A stretch of 64,000 nucleotides of DNA from Pseudomonas sp. PSB18 (GTDB lineage: Bacteria > Pseudomonadota > Gammaproteobacteria > Pseudomonadales > Pseudomonadaceae), in NCBI RefSeq assembly GCF_014596565.1, contig NZ_NOIN01000004.1:186001-250000 (forward strand), given 5' to 3'. The notes below the pieces were generated by a model. That model was not told where the DNA came from and did no database searches. It saw only the letters and a program-made list of their open reading frames with translations. The position numbers and the translations under genes were made by a program. Of the stretch, positions 44,080 through 53,842 are shown piece after piece. Position 1 is the stretch's first letter. Every line of letters begins with the position of its first letter.

Positions 44080-45471
44080 ATGGACTCGAACATGTTCAAA
44101 CCTACCGTCGGCCCAATTGTCGGCCACACCACGAGCGATCACGCCCGAATATTCCTGCGCGGCAACAACGACCCCAAGCTTCCGGTATTCGCAGGGCTTC
44201 GTTACAGGCGCCAGGGCGATACGGGGTGGACGAATGAACACTTCATTCAATTGCATGCCTATCGCGACATGACCGATGTGATCGTTATGAGGGACCTGCA
44301 AGCCGGCACCGCCTACGAATACCAGGCTGGATGGTTCACCGCGCCTCACAAACACGCTCCGCACGTGTCTCGACAATGGCCCGTGGAGATCTATCGGCTG
44401 CGCACACCGACTGCGAAAGCTGGCACTCCTCACGCTTATATCGTGGGTTCTTGCCGGTATCTGCGAATCACCGCCGGCGTTCCCTCGCTTCCAGAGCTCG
44501 GGGACCGCACGTTCGCCGGCATCCAGCGCATCGTGGACCAGGCCAATCCACCGATCAGCGGCGTATTGATGGCGGGGGACCAGGTTTATCTCGACGATCT
44601 GAACATCGTGGCCCCGGACCGGAACTACAACGACATCCTGTTCAAATACCGCACGGTCTTTTCCCAGCCCCACATCAGTAAATTGATGTCCAGCGTACCG
44701 ACCTACATGATCCTCGATGACCATGAAATCGAAGACAACTGGCCCGCCAACCGACAAGTCGACGACGACATTCTCTACGCCAATGCCATGAGCGCCTACG
44801 GCCTCTATCAAGCCAGCCATAGCCCGGCCCATGCACTATCAAACGACGGCATATTGAGCAGATCGTTGCCGCACTACTGGTATCAGTTCGCTCACGGCGA
44901 TATCGAATGGTTCGTCACCGACAGCCGGACACGACGCAACTTGTCGGCAGCCGACCGACGCATCCTGGATGTCGAGCAGGAGCAATCGTTGCTCGAATGG
45001 CTGGTGAACAGCACCGCCCGGGTCAAATTCATCGTGACCAGCGTCATGTTCTACCCCGACCGCACACTCAACGATGGCGACGCCTGGCAGGCCTTCCCGC
45101 AACAGCGCCTGCGACTGTTGGAGTGCATTCGTCGCCACGGGATAAAAAACGTGATCTTCGTATCCGGTGACGTCCATGGCTCCATGACCAGCCGACTGTG
45201 TCACAGCCAGGATTCCGACTTCGAGGTGCATACCATCGTCGCCTCGCCGTTCTGCAACAGCGAACTGCTGCCTTATGCCGTCGCCTCGAATTTTATTTTC
45301 AAGCCCCCCATGGCCCGGACCGAAAACGGTGACTACCACTATGAGCTGACCGGCCCAGTGATCAGCCAGGACAACTTCGCACACCTGCATGTCGCGGCCC
45401 AGAGCATTCACGTGACGTTTCACGACCGTGACGGTTACCCTTTACAGGTGGTCGATATCCCGTTGCGCTGA
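44080..45471 (+). CDS. PhoD-like metallophosphatase
   Basis: A 463-residue protein of the PhoD-like phosphatase superfamily. N-terminal residues 1-100 form an Ig-like strand domain (GPIVGHTTSDHARIFLRG, GTAYEYQAGW). The metal-binding motifs follow: HAYIVGSCRY, LMAGDQVYLDD, MILDDHEIEDNW and VIFVSGDVHGS. The phosphatase core is thus complete. No signal peptide or Tat motif is seen, unlike classical secreted PhoD, so it may be cytoplasmic. The ATG at 44080 and another at 44092 are both possible; neither has a strong ribosome site. The substrate is unknown, and phosphodiester or polyphosphate substrates are typical of the family. Confidence 0.87.
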   Translation: MDSNMFKPTVGPIVGHTTSDHARIFLRGNNDPKLPVFAGLRYRRQGDTGWTNEHFIQLHAYRDMTDVIVMRDLQAGTAYEYQAGWFTAPHKHAPHVSRQWPVEIYRLRTPTAKAGTPHAYIVGSCRYLRITAGVPSLPELGDRTFAGIQRIVDQANPPISGVLMAGDQVYLDDLNIVAPDRNYNDILFKYRTVFSQPHISKLMSSVPTYMILDDHEIEDNWPANRQVDDDILYANAMSAYGLYQASHSPAHALSNDGILSRSLPHYWYQFAHGDIEWFVTDSRTRRNLSAADRRILDVEQEQSLLEWLVNSTARVKFIVTSVMFYPDRTLNDGDAWQAFPQQRLRLLECIRRHGIKNVIFVSGDVHGSMTSRLCHSQDSDFEVHTIVASPFCNSELLPYAVASNFIFKPPMARTENGDYHYELTGPVISQDNFAHLHVAAQSIHVTFHDRDGYPLQVVDIPLR

Positions 45472-45664
45472 CGAACGGTATTGCTCTCCAGGACCTCTGA
45501 TCGGCTGGTGACTGGAGAAATTCGCTTTTCTGCCGATAAGGTTTATAGCACTTAGCCTTCATCTCTCTTGTCAGCCAGTGTCGCAATGATGCAACCTTGC
45601 GGCAATCCTTGATAACGAGGGGCGTCAGCCCGGCGCGATCAGCATTCTCGAAGCGAGTTTCCCC

Positions 45665-48358
45665 ATGAAAAGCCAACCCGATGCCGCCAGCCGTATGGCG
45701 GCCGAGGTAGTGACGCAGTTACCGGTGCCCTCGCGGCTCGGTATGCTGCGTTTCGAGCGGCTGAATGAAGCGAGCTGGGCACTGCTGTTCCTCGACCCCA
45801 ATTGCGAACGTTACTTCGGCCTGCCGGCGGTTGAGCTTTGCTCGCTGGTCAGCTCGCCCTACGCCAGCCTGATGGAGCCTGAAGCACGCTATCAACTGCA
45901 TGATGCCATTCAGGAGCAACTGGCCCAGGCCCCGCATTACCTGATCCGCTATACGCTTCATACCGCCAAGGGGCCCATGAACCTGCTGGAAATGGGTGAA
46001 GCGTACAAACAGCACAATCGCCACCTGCTGCGTGGCTATCTGCTGGCGGTGGACAGCTTGCTGCAAAGCGAGCCATCGATGCCGGCCCTGGATCTGGAAA
46101 CCCAGAACTCGCGCCTGCAGATAGCCCTGGAGCTGAACCAGCGCGCCCAGCAGGAACAGCTTCAGCATCTGGACCGCGTGCGCGCCCAGCAGGACCTCAT
46201 CCTGCTGCTGACGCGCCAGCGCTACAGCGCCAATAATTCCTTGCTGGAAGCCGCTGAACTCATCACTCGCAGCGCCTGCGACATCTACCAGATCGATTGC
46301 GCCAGCATCTGGAACCTGGAGGACGGCAAACTGGTGCCGATTTCCGCCTATAACCGCGCTTCCCAGGAATACTTTCGGCCGGGCGTGATTGACGCCAACG
46401 AGTATCCCGACTACATGGAAGCGCTGCAGACCTGCCGCGCCATCGATGCCCATAACGCGACACGCGATCCACGCACCCGGGAAATGGCTGAAAGCCTGCG
46501 TGCGCGCAACGTCAACGCCATGCTCGATGCCAGCGTGCGGATCGACGGTCAGGTGGTGGGCGTGCTGTGCCTGGAGCAAGTGGGCGCCACCCGTGCCTGG
46601 CAGTCGGACGAGATAGCCTTTGCCGGTGAACTGGCGGACCAGTTCGCCCAGGTCATCAACAACCACAACCGCCGCATTGCCACCAGCGCCCTGCACTTGT
46701 TCCAGCGTGCCGTGGAGCAAAGTGCCAACGCCTTCCTGCTGGTCAACTGTGACGGCGTGGTGGAGTACGTCAACCCGAGCTTCACCGCCATCACCCAATA
46801 CACCACCGAGGAAGTCCACGGCCAACGCCTGTCCGAACTGCCAGCCCTGGAAAACCTCAGCGAGCTGCTGTTCGACGCGCCCTCGGCCCTGGCCCAGAGC
46901 AATAGCTGGCAAGGCGAGTTCAAGAGCCGACGCAAGAACCTGGAACCCTACTGGGGCCAGCTATCGATTTCCAAGGTCTACGGCGACAATCGCGAGCTGA
47001 CCCACTACATCGGTATCTACGAAGACGTCACCCAGACCAAACTGGCCCAGCAGCGCATTGAACGCCTGGCCTACACCGACAACCTGACCAACCTGGGCAA
47101 CCGCCCGGCGTTCATTCGCAACCTCGATGAACGCTTCGCCCGGGACAGCAACTCGCCCATCAGCCTGCTGCTGGTGGACATCGACAACTTCAAGCGAATC
47201 AATGACAGCCTCGGTCACCAGACCGGTGACAAACTGCTGATCAGCCTGGCCCGGCGTCTGCGCAACAGCCTGAGCCCCAGCGGCAGCCTGGCACGCTTCG
47301 CCAGTAATGAATTCGCCGTGCTGCTGGACGACACCGACCTGGAGGCCGGGCAGCAGGTCGCCAGCCAGTTGCTGATGACGCTCGACAAACCGATGTTCGT
47401 CGATAACCAACTGATCAGCGTGACCGGCTCCGTGGGCCTGGCTTGCGCCCCGCTGCATGGCCGCGACCCGCAGACCCTGATGCGCAACGCCGGGCTCGCC
47501 CTGCACAAGGCCAAGGCCAACGGTAAGCATCAGGTCCAGGTCTTCACCGAAGCGCTGAACGCCGAGGCGAGCTACAAACTGTTCGTGGAAAACAACCTGC
47601 GCCGCGCGCTGACCCAGAACGAGCTCGACGTGTTCTACCAGCCCAAGCTGTGCCTGCGCAGCGGCCGCCTGCTGGGCATGGAAGCGCTGCTGCGCTGGAA
47701 CCATCCGGAAAAAGGCATGATCCGACCGGACCAGTTCATCAGCGTGGCCGAAGAAACCGGCCTGATCATCCCCATCGGCAAATGGATCGCCCGCCAGGCC
47801 TGCCGCATGAGCAAGCAATTGACCGCCGCCGGCCTGGGCAACCTGCAGGTGGCGATCAACCTGTCGCCCAAGCAGTTCTCCGACCCGGACCTGGTCGCCT
47901 CGATCGCCAGCATCCTCAAGGAAGAACAACTGCCCGCACGGCTACTGGAGCTGGAGCTGACCGAAGGCCTGCTGCTGGAAGCCACCGAAGACACCCACTT
48001 GCAACTCGACCAGCTCAAGCGCCTGGGCCTGACCCTGGCCATGGACGACTTCGGTACCGGTTACTCGTCCCTGAGCTACCTGAAGAAATTCCCGATCGAC
48101 ATCATCAAGATCGATCGCAGCTTCATCCATGAGATCCCGGACAACCAGGACGACATGGAAATCACCTCCGCGGTGATCGCCATGGCCCACAACCTGAAGC
48201 TCAAGGTCGTGGCCGAAGGGGTCGAGACCGCCCAGCAACTGACCTTCCTGCGCCGCCATCGCTGCGATGTCGGCCAGGGCTACCTGTTCGACCGGCCAAT
48301 CCCAGGCGCTGAGCTGATCGAGAAGCTCAAGCGCTACCCGCGCGGTCCAATTGACTGA
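45665..48358 (+). CDS. dipA: c-di-GMP phosphodiesterase DipA-like (GAF-PAS-GGDEF-EAL)
   Basis: An 897-residue cytoplasmic signalling protein. The N-terminal 130 residues form a PAS-like sensor region, then a coiled-coil (150-195), a GAF domain (about 200-330), a PAS domain (340-460) with its GIYEDVTQTKLAQQRIERLAYTDNL linker, a GGDEF domain and an EAL domain. The GGDEF signature is replaced by ASNEF at 546-550, so cyclase activity is unlikely. The EAL domain keeps EALLRW (673-678), ELTEGLLLE and DDFGTGYSSL (794-803), all needed for c-di-GMP hydrolysis. The PAO1 protein at this place, DipA (PA5017), controls biofilm dispersal. Membrane helices were not seen. Confidence 0.93.
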   Translation: MKSQPDAASRMAAEVVTQLPVPSRLGMLRFERLNEASWALLFLDPNCERYFGLPAVELCSLVSSPYASLMEPEARYQLHDAIQEQLAQAPHYLIRYTLHTAKGPMNLLEMGEAYKQHNRHLLRGYLLAVDSLLQSEPSMPALDLETQNSRLQIALELNQRAQQEQLQHLDRVRAQQDLILLLTRQRYSANNSLLEAAELITRSACDIYQIDCASIWNLEDGKLVPISAYNRASQEYFRPGVIDANEYPDYMEALQTCRAIDAHNATRDPRTREMAESLRARNVNAMLDASVRIDGQVVGVLCLEQVGATRAWQSDEIAFAGELADQFAQVINNHNRRIATSALHLFQRAVEQSANAFLLVNCDGVVEYVNPSFTAITQYTTEEVHGQRLSELPALENLSELLFDAPSALAQSNSWQGEFKSRRKNLEPYWGQLSISKVYGDNRELTHYIGIYEDVTQTKLAQQRIERLAYTDNLTNLGNRPAFIRNLDERFARDSNSPISLLLVDIDNFKRINDSLGHQTGDKLLISLARRLRNSLSPSGSLARFASNEFAVLLDDTDLEAGQQVASQLLMTLDKPMFVDNQLISVTGSVGLACAPLHGRDPQTLMRNAGLALHKAKANGKHQVQVFTEALNAEASYKLFVENNLRRALTQNELDVFYQPKLCLRSGRLLGMEALLRWNHPEKGMIRPDQFISVAEETGLIIPIGKWIARQACRMSKQLTAAGLGNLQVAINLSPKQFSDPDLVASIASILKEEQLPARLLELELTEGLLLEATEDTHLQLDQLKRLGLTLAMDDFGTGYSSLSYLKKFPIDIIKIDRSFIHEIPDNQDDMEITSAVIAMAHNLKLKVVAEGVETAQQLTFLRRHRCDVGQGYLFDRPIPGAELIEKLKRYPRGPID

Positions 48359-48436
48359 CAGCGCTGTAACACTCAGGCACACTGACAGTCTTATTGCTTG
48401 AGCTCGCTCAACTCAATCTGACTGAGAGGACTGATG

Positions 48437-49084
48437 ATGGCCCTGCGCTCGGAAATTCTGGTGAACAAAAACGTGCTCCCTACTCAAGAACAAGCTCTGC
48501 CTGGCCGTGAAACCCCGATCAAGGTTCCGGATCAACACTTCGTCAACGGCAATCCGCTGCTCGGCCCGTTTCCGGGCAACGTGGAGTTCGCGATTTTCGG
48601 CCTGGGCTGTTTCTGGGGCGCGGAACGTCGCTTCTGGCAGCGTGACGGGGTCTACAGCACCTCAGTAGGCTACGCCGGCGGCTTCACCCCCAACCCGACC
48701 TACGAAGAGGTCTGTTCGGGCCTGACCGGCCACAGCGAAGTGGTGCTGGTGGTCTACGAACCGGAAAAGGTCAGCTACGAAGAACTGCTGGCAATGTTCT
48801 GGGAACTGCACAATCCGACCCAGGGCATGCGCCAGGGCAACGACATCGGCACTCAATATCGCTCGGTGATCTATTGCACCAAACCCGAACAACTGGAAGC
48901 GGCGAAGAAGAGCAAAGCGGTGTTCCAGGCCGAACTGACCAAGGCCGGCCTCGGGGAAATCACCACCGAAATCGATGAAGCGCCGACGTTCTACTATGCC
49001 GAGGCTTACCACCAACAATACCTGGCGAAGAACCCTGAGGGGTACTGCGGGATTGGCGGGACAGGCGTGACCTGCCCGATCTGA
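48437..49084 (+). CDS. msrA: Peptide methionine (S)-S-oxide reductase MsrA
   Basis: A 215-residue cytoplasmic repair enzyme that reduces methionine-S-sulfoxide in proteins. The catalytic motif GCFWG lies at 57-61 with Cys58, followed by [14 protein letters not shown] and the C-terminal resolving cysteines in [14 protein letters not shown]. Two ATG codons lie in tandem at 48434 and 48437; the second is better spaced from GAGAGGA, and its product has the family length. The gene order dipA-msrA-rlmJ matches PAO1. Confidence 0.96.
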   Translation: MALRSEILVNKNVLPTQEQALPGRETPIKVPDQHFVNGNPLLGPFPGNVEFAIFGLGCFWGAERRFWQRDGVYSTSVGYAGGFTPNPTYEEVCSGLTGHSEVVLVVYEPEKVSYEELLAMFWELHNPTQGMRQGNDIGTQYRSVIYCTKPEQLEAAKKSKAVFQAELTKAGLGEITTEIDEAPTFYYAEAYHQQYLAKNPEGYCGIGGTGVTCPI

Positions 49085-49102
49085 CTTTCCAACCTCAGAA
49101 AG

Positions 49103-49197
49103 CTTCGCGAGCAAGCCCGCTCCCACCCGGCTCCGGGGTGAACACCCTATCCATGTTCACCACCAATCCCCTGTGGGAGCGAGCCTGCTCGCGATGG
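49103..49197. repeat. REP pair, inverted
   Basis: TTCGCGAGCAAGCCCGCTCC from 49104 and CTGTGGGAGCGAGCCTGCTC from 49171 lie head to head between the convergent msrA and rlmJ genes. Confidence 0.85.
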
Positions 49198-49228
49198 CGT
49201 CCTGCCGGACCGCATCGAACTCGCCGGA

Positions 49229-50068
49229 TCAACTCTCGGCAATCAACCAATCCATCTGCCAGCCACCTTGGGTCTGGCCGAGCTTTTTCGACAGCCACGG
49301 CAGCAACTCACGCAATTCCTCCTCCAGCCCCCACGGCGGGTTGGCAATCGCCAGGCCGGAGCCGTTCAGGCTGTCGGGCGTGGCGAGCGGATGCACCAGC
49401 AGTTCCACTCGCAACAACTTTGGCGCGCCCGTGCCAGCCAGGTCCTGGTAAAAGCGACGCAGCATCCGCTGATCCTTCACCGGGTACCAGATCGCTGCCA
49501 CCGTCTGACGCATCCGGCCAATGGCCTCCTTGAGGGAGGCGGCGCAGCGTTGCATTTCGTCGAGCTTCTCGAAGGGCGGATCGATCAGCATCAAGCCGCG
49601 CTTTTCCGCCACCGGCAGCAAGGCACGGGGCACATGCCAACCTTCACCCAGATGCACCGCCACACGGCGATCACCCTTCATGTTGTCCTTGAGCAGCACA
49701 CCGTCCTCAGGGTGCTTTTCATTGAGCAAGACCCGATCCTGCGGGCGCGTCAGACGCCGCGCCAGCTCCGGTGAGCCCGGGTAATAGCGCAACTGTCCGT
49801 CCGGATTCATCTCGCGCAGCACGTTCATGTAGTCGGCGGTCAGCGGCGGCAGATCGTCCTGCCCCCACAAGCGCGCGATGCCTTCCAGGTATTCACCGGT
49901 ACGATTGGCCTGGTCGCCCTGCAAGTCATACAACCCGATGCCCGCATGGGTATCGAGGTAGGCAAAGGGCTGCTCCTTGCGCGCCATCAGCGCGATAAGG
50001 CGGGTCAAGGTCAGGTGTTTGAACACATCGGCGTGATTGCCGGCGTGGAAGGCGTGGCGATAGTTCAT
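49229..50068 (-). CDS. rlmJ: 23S rRNA (adenine(2030)-N6)-methyltransferase RlmJ
   Basis: A 279-residue cytoplasmic SAM-dependent methyltransferase that modifies A2030 of 23S rRNA. The start MNYRHAFHAGNHADVFKHL is diagnostic. The SAM region follows (AYLDTHAGIGLYDL) and the catalytic motif is LMLIDPPFE. The length matches E. coli RlmJ. It is convergent with msrA and lies 84 bases from the Tap gene end on the same strand. Confidence 0.96.
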   Translation of the reverse strand: MNYRHAFHAGNHADVFKHLTLTRLIALMARKEQPFAYLDTHAGIGLYDLQGDQANRTGEYLEGIARLWGQDDLPPLTADYMNVLREMNPDGQLRYYPGSPELARRLTRPQDRVLLNEKHPEDGVLLKDNMKGDRRVAVHLGEGWHVPRALLPVAEKRGLMLIDPPFEKLDEMQRCAASLKEAIGRMRQTVAAIWYPVKDQRMLRRFYQDLAGTGAPKLLRVELLVHPLATPDSLNGSGLAIANPPWGLEEELRELLPWLSKKLGQTQGGWQMDWLIAES

Positions 50069-50152
50069 GGCGGCTCCTGCGAAGGGCGACGAGTTTACCT
50101 CGAAGCGCGTCGAACGTCAGGGTTTCGCAGCCGAGCGGGCGCAGGCATCCGC

Positions 50153-50884
50153 TCAGCCGAGCTCTTGCATCAGGTACCCATGCAATTGCGCTTTTACCCC
50201 ATGAACCGGTCCATGCGCCTCAAGAAAATGTGCAACCTTGCGCCGCAGGATGCGCTCATGGACCCGCTCGGACAGGTATGGATGCTCTTCGCCCAACCAC
50301 CTGAGCAGGTTGTCCAGCAGGCCGTCCGTCGTGTCGCCCGCCAACGTTTTCAACAGCGCGGCCGGCACCTCCCACCAGGGAAAAGTTCGTGGTGGCCGTT
50401 GAACATTTCCCACGATTTCCAAGGCCCGACCGTTGATCAGACAACGGCTGATGACCGGCAGCAACTGTCCGGCATCGACGTCGTCGGATTGCAGGAGGGG
50501 CAGCACGAAACGTCCATCCCAGAAGCGAAAAAAAGCCGATTGGCCACCAGGCAACAATACCTGGGTGAGCCCACGCAAATGTTCGGCGAGAACCTCCTGA
50601 GCCACCGAAGACACCGCCAGCCACCCCCAATCGAGCGAATCGGTCGTCGCGATCCATTGAAGAAACACACTGTCCACAGCGACCGCGCCAACATAAGGCA
50701 TGACGGGATCCCAATCAGCATAAGGCGTCTGCGCCCAGATCGGACTGGGCCCCGACGTCGTCGAGCGTCTCCAGGTCGCCAACGGCATGGCGCTGCTGGC
50801 ATTGCTGAAGATGGCGAAGAGCTGTTCGGACGCTTGCAACGGGCGCTGCCGAAGCCAGGCGTGGGGCGATTGACCCGTACTCAT
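50153..50884 (-). CDS. DUF4123 (Tap) type VI secretion adaptor
   Basis: A 243-residue cytoplasmic protein of the DUF4123 group, which loads effectors onto the VgrG tip in type VI secretion. Family traits include a short N-terminal segment, LFAIFSNASSA, PYVGAVAVDS, WGWLAVSS, then LLPGGQSAFFRFWDGRFVLPLL with the typical FRFWD/R core. The ATG overlaps the vgrG stop by four bases (ATGA at 50881-50884), so the pair is translationally coupled. The usual next gene would encode an effector, but rlmJ comes instead. A partner effector may be elsewhere in the genome or lost. Confidence 0.88.
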   Translation of the reverse strand: MSTGQSPHAWLRQRPLQASEQLFAIFSNASSAMPLATWRRSTTSGPSPIWAQTPYADWDPVMPYVGAVAVDSVFLQWIATTDSLDWGWLAVSSVAQEVLAEHLRGLTQVLLPGGQSAFFRFWDGRFVLPLLQSDDVDAGQLLPVISRCLINGRALEIVGNVQRPPRTFPWWEVPAALLKTLAGDTTDGLLDNLLRWLGEEHPYLSERVHERILRRKVAHFLEAHGPVHGVKAQLHGYLMQELG

Positions 50885-52938
50885 GGACGCTCCTGAATAT
50901 CAGCCAGCCTGGAAAACCCGGGCAACGGTGTGCAGACGCCATCCTTGCACCGCTCACATTCCTCGCAGAACGGTGCCTGGCCTTGCAGGCTGAGGATCTG
51001 CGCCAGCGACAGTGGAGCGGCCACGGCGGCGACAAGCTTTTCGGGGCGACCCGGCGAACCCGGCGCGGCGCTTGTGGCCGCCATCGGCCCACCCCCGACC
51101 TCGATGGGCACGCTGCTGAAAATCCCCCCCGCACCGATGCTGATCCAGTGCCCTCCGGCCTGGATGGTGGCGCTGGCGCCGCCATCCAACACAATCTGCT
51201 GGCCAGCGCTGACATGGAAATGCTGGCTCGCACTGAAGGCCTGGCTGGTCACGCGAATGTGTCGTTCGCCAGTCACCACCAAATGATCGTCCTGCCTGAC
51301 TTCGACCTGGCGCCGCCCATGGGTGATACGCAATTCTTCGGCCTTGAGCTCATGCCGCGCCGTGCCGGAAACGACGACGCTGCGCTCGTGATCGACCTGC
51401 ACACGCTGGTCATGGAGCACATGCTGGGTCCAGTTTCGCTGGGCCCGCAGGTAGATTTCCTCGGCCCCCTTGCGATCCTCGATGCGCAACTCGTTATAAC
51501 CGCCCCCGCCGGGGCTGCTCTGGCTGCGCAATATGCTGCGGGTCTTATCCGCCGGCAAGTCCAGCGGTAAAGGGTTGGCACCGTTGGGCAAGCAACCCAC
51601 CACCAGTGGCTTGTCCACATCGCCATCCATGAAACCCACCAGCACCTCCATGCCGACCCTGGGAATCATCACACCGCCATATCGATCATGGACCCAGCCG
51701 GTGGCCACCCGCAGCCAGCAACTCGAATGTTCGTCACGCTTGCCGTCGCGGTCCCAGATCATGTGCACCTTGATCCGGCCGAACTCGTCGCAATGAATTT
51801 CACTGTCGACAGGCCCGCTCACCACCGCAGGCTGATAGCCGTGGGCGGGAGGTTTCTCTTGAAGCAGCGGCGGACGAAAGAAAACGTCCCACGGCATCGC
51901 CAGAAAGGTATTGCTGTAGCCCTGGAACTCATCCTCGCCATCCGTGACCATGTCCTCCAGCACTTGCGGCTGGCGACCGCGGTGGGTGATCTGGGTCAGG
52001 AGCCACAGGTCGTTCCACTGTGCCCGCGGGTGCCCATCGATTTGCATGAAATGCCCACTGACGAGGGCGCATTGGTCGCTACGCCCTTCGGCCAGGCGGA
52101 AATCAGCGCCATGCCGCTCCAGGGCGCGCCGGGTCAGGTACCGACCCTGCTCACGGTCGGAAAAAAGACCGGGATAGCGATAGTCTTCCAGCACGGGTTG
52201 CTGCTGGCTATCGAGGCTGGTTTGCAAGGACAGGCCGGGGTTACGGAAATCGTAGTCGCTCAGTGTCACGACGCTGGTCCGGGTCTGGAGTCGAACAGCC
52301 AGCCGCTCGATCGCCGGCTCCCCGGCGGCCATGCCACTGCCTGGCAGATACCGCGTCGACTCGGGCAAACGGGGGAACACCGTCTGGTCGTCACCGAAGA
52401 CCAACAGGTGGCCGTCAGGGCGGTGGCGGAAGTGGTAATGAATACCGACCTCGGCACAGATCCGCTCGATGAATGCCAGATCACTTTCACCGTATTGCAC
52501 ACAGTATTCCCGCTCGGGATATTGCCCGCCGAGACTGAACTGAAACGCATCGCCATGGATGCCATGGTCCTTCAAGACCCGCGTAATGATCGACGGCACA
52601 CTCAAGTGCTGGAAAATCCGCCGGTTGATGCGGTGACGCAGATACGCCAGACGCGGCACCAGGCTGATCTGGTAGCGGGTCAGGCGCTTGCCCGAATCAC
52701 CCTGGGCTACGCTGTAGACCTGGCCATGGATGCCACGCCCCTGTTGATCGAAGGTCAGGTAGGCCTGGCGATGCAGCAGGGTTTCCAATGCCAGGTCCGC
52801 TCGTTCACTCACCAGTTCCAGGTCGAAGCGATAAGGTTGGCTGATGGTTTCCTGGCCCGTGAACTCAAGCACCTTGAGTTCATTCGGCCCGCTGTCGAGC
52901 GTCAGGGTGAAACGCGGTTGGTTGGCAGGCGAGAACAT
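50881..52938 (-). CDS. vgrG: Type VI secretion spike protein VgrG (Tssi family)
   Basis: A 685-residue puncturing-tip protein. The N-terminal phage gp27-like part runs to about residue 350 (NQPRFTLTLDSG, QPYRFDLELVSE, EREYCVQYGESDLAFIERICAEVGIHYHF). The gp5-like OB fold has PRVGMEVLVGFMDGDVDKPLVVGCLPNG, then beta-helix repeats (HFHVSAGQQIVLDGGASATI). The last 60 residues form a tail with PLSLAQILSLQGQAPF and a cysteine set CEECERCKDGVC, probably the adaptor or effector docking region. The ATG at 52938 (MFSPANQ) matches other VgrGs better than an ATG 48 bases earlier. No other T6SS core genes are in the window, so this is a remote vgrG islet. Confidence 0.94.
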   Translation of the reverse strand: MFSPANQPRFTLTLDSGPNELKVLEFTGQETISQPYRFDLELVSERADLALETLLHRQAYLTFDQQGRGIHGQVYSVAQGDSGKRLTRYQISLVPRLAYLRHRINRRIFQHLSVPSIITRVLKDHGIHGDAFQFSLGGQYPEREYCVQYGESDLAFIERICAEVGIHYHFRHRPDGHLLVFGDDQTVFPRLPESTRYLPGSGMAAGEPAIERLAVRLQTRTSVVTLSDYDFRNPGLSLQTSLDSQQQPVLEDYRYPGLFSDREQGRYLTRRALERHGADFRLAEGRSDQCALVSGHFMQIDGHPRAQWNDLWLLTQITHRGRQPQVLEDMVTDGEDEFQGYSNTFLAMPWDVFFRPPLLQEKPPAHGYQPAVVSGPVDSEIHCDEFGRIKVHMIWDRDGKRDEHSSCWLRVATGWVHDRYGGVMIPRVGMEVLVGFMDGDVDKPLVVGCLPNGANPLPLDLPADKTRSILRSQSSPGGGGYNELRIEDRKGAEEIYLRAQRNWTQHVLHDQRVQVDHERSVVVSGTARHELKAEELRITHGRRQVEVRQDDHLVVTGERHIRVTSQAFSASQHFHVSAGQQIVLDGGASATIQAGGHWISIGAGGIFSSVPIEVGGGPMAATSAAPGSPGRPEKLVAAVAAPLSLAQILSLQGQAPFCEECERCKDGVCTPLPGFSRLADIQERP

Positions 52939-53200
52939 CCGATGTATCTCAGCAGAATGAAAGGCGGGGGATTCTGCATGAGCCATGCGGAGAGTTGATG
53001 GGGGGCCATGAAAAACAGATTTGCCTTACAAGCAGGGCGATAAAAGCCGCAAAAGCGCGCTGTATTTTCCGATAGACACTTTCTGTTTCACCACCAGCCG
53101 TCGCACAGATGAATCAGCGCTTTCTTACATCATGCCGGCCCTCGGTACTTCATGTCGGCGTGATAACGTGCCTTTGTCGCAAAAAGCAAAGGACGCACCC

Positions 53201-53695
53201 ATGACGGCTCGTTACGCAAAAATCGCAATGACCCTGGCACTCGCCGCATTCGCCTTCCTGACGGTGTTCAACAACGTCACGGACTATCGCTCCAATTTCA
53301 ACTTCGTCCAGCATGTGTTGAGCATGGACACCACCTTCCCGGACAACGCCGCTCGTTATCGCGCCATCGCCCAACCATGGCTGTGGCATGGAGCCTACTG
53401 GCTGATCATTCTCGGCGAAGCGCTCACGGCCGGGCTGCTGGGCTACGGCGCCCTGAAGCTGTGGGTAGCACGCCGGGCTGACGGCAGGGTTTTCGCGCAG
53501 GCCAAACGCTGGGCTATCACCGGCCTGACAGTGGGATTCTTCGTCTGGTTCTTTGGTTTCATGGTCATCGGTGGCGAATGGTTTCTGATGTGGCAATCAG
53601 AAATCTGGAATGGCCAGGATGCGGCGTTCAGGTTCTACATGGCACTGCTAGGGGTGCTGATCTTTCTCAATCAACCCGATGCGGATCGGAGCTGA
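53201..53695 (+). CDS. DUF2165 family small integral membrane protein
   Basis: A 164-residue inner-membrane protein with four predicted helices: AKIAMTLALAAFAFLTVFNNV, WLWHGAYWLIILGEALTAGLL, WAITGLTVGFFVWFFGFMVIG and the C-terminal FYMALLGVLIFL. The signature NVTDYRSNFNFVQHVLSMDTTFP and WFLMWQSEIWNGQDAAFRF matches the DUF2165 family, whose function is unknown to me. The ATG at 53201 with AGGA eight bases upstream was preferred over upstream in-frame codons. It is divergent from vgrG, with 262 bases between that show no clear promoter. Confidence 0.85.
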   Translation: MTARYAKIAMTLALAAFAFLTVFNNVTDYRSNFNFVQHVLSMDTTFPDNAARYRAIAQPWLWHGAYWLIILGEALTAGLLGYGALKLWVARRADGRVFAQAKRWAITGLTVGFFVWFFGFMVIGGEWFLMWQSEIWNGQDAAFRFYMALLGVLIFLNQPDADRS

Positions 53696-53702
53696 GCTGC
53701 CG

Positions 53703-53729
53703 CTATCGCGAGCAAGCTCGCTCCCACAC
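53703..53729. repeat. Single REP copy
   Basis: CTATCGCGAGCAAGCTCGCT from 53703 then CCCACAC. An unpaired REP just after the DUF2165 gene. Confidence 0.8.
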
Positions 53730-53761
53730 GAATTAGCAGTGTTCTCGGGAAATCGGGCAAT

Positions 53762-53800
53762 AAAAAACGGCCCGTCTCCATTGGCGACGGGCCGTTTCTT
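53762..53800 (-). terminator. Bidirectional terminator between DUF2165 gene and putP
   Basis: AACGGCCCGTC and GACGGGCCGTT form an 11-bp stem. On the minus strand it is followed by TTTTTT, and on the plus strand by TCTT, so it suits both convergent genes, chiefly putP. Confidence 0.9.
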
Positions 53801-53842
53801 GATACAACCTTCAGCGAGCCATCAGGGCCCCGCCGAACAGAC

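Noticed and set aside
44080..45471. Tat-exported alkaline phosphatase PhoD
   Set aside because: The metallophosphatase motifs fit, but there is no twin-arginine or other signal peptide, so only PhoD-like is claimed.
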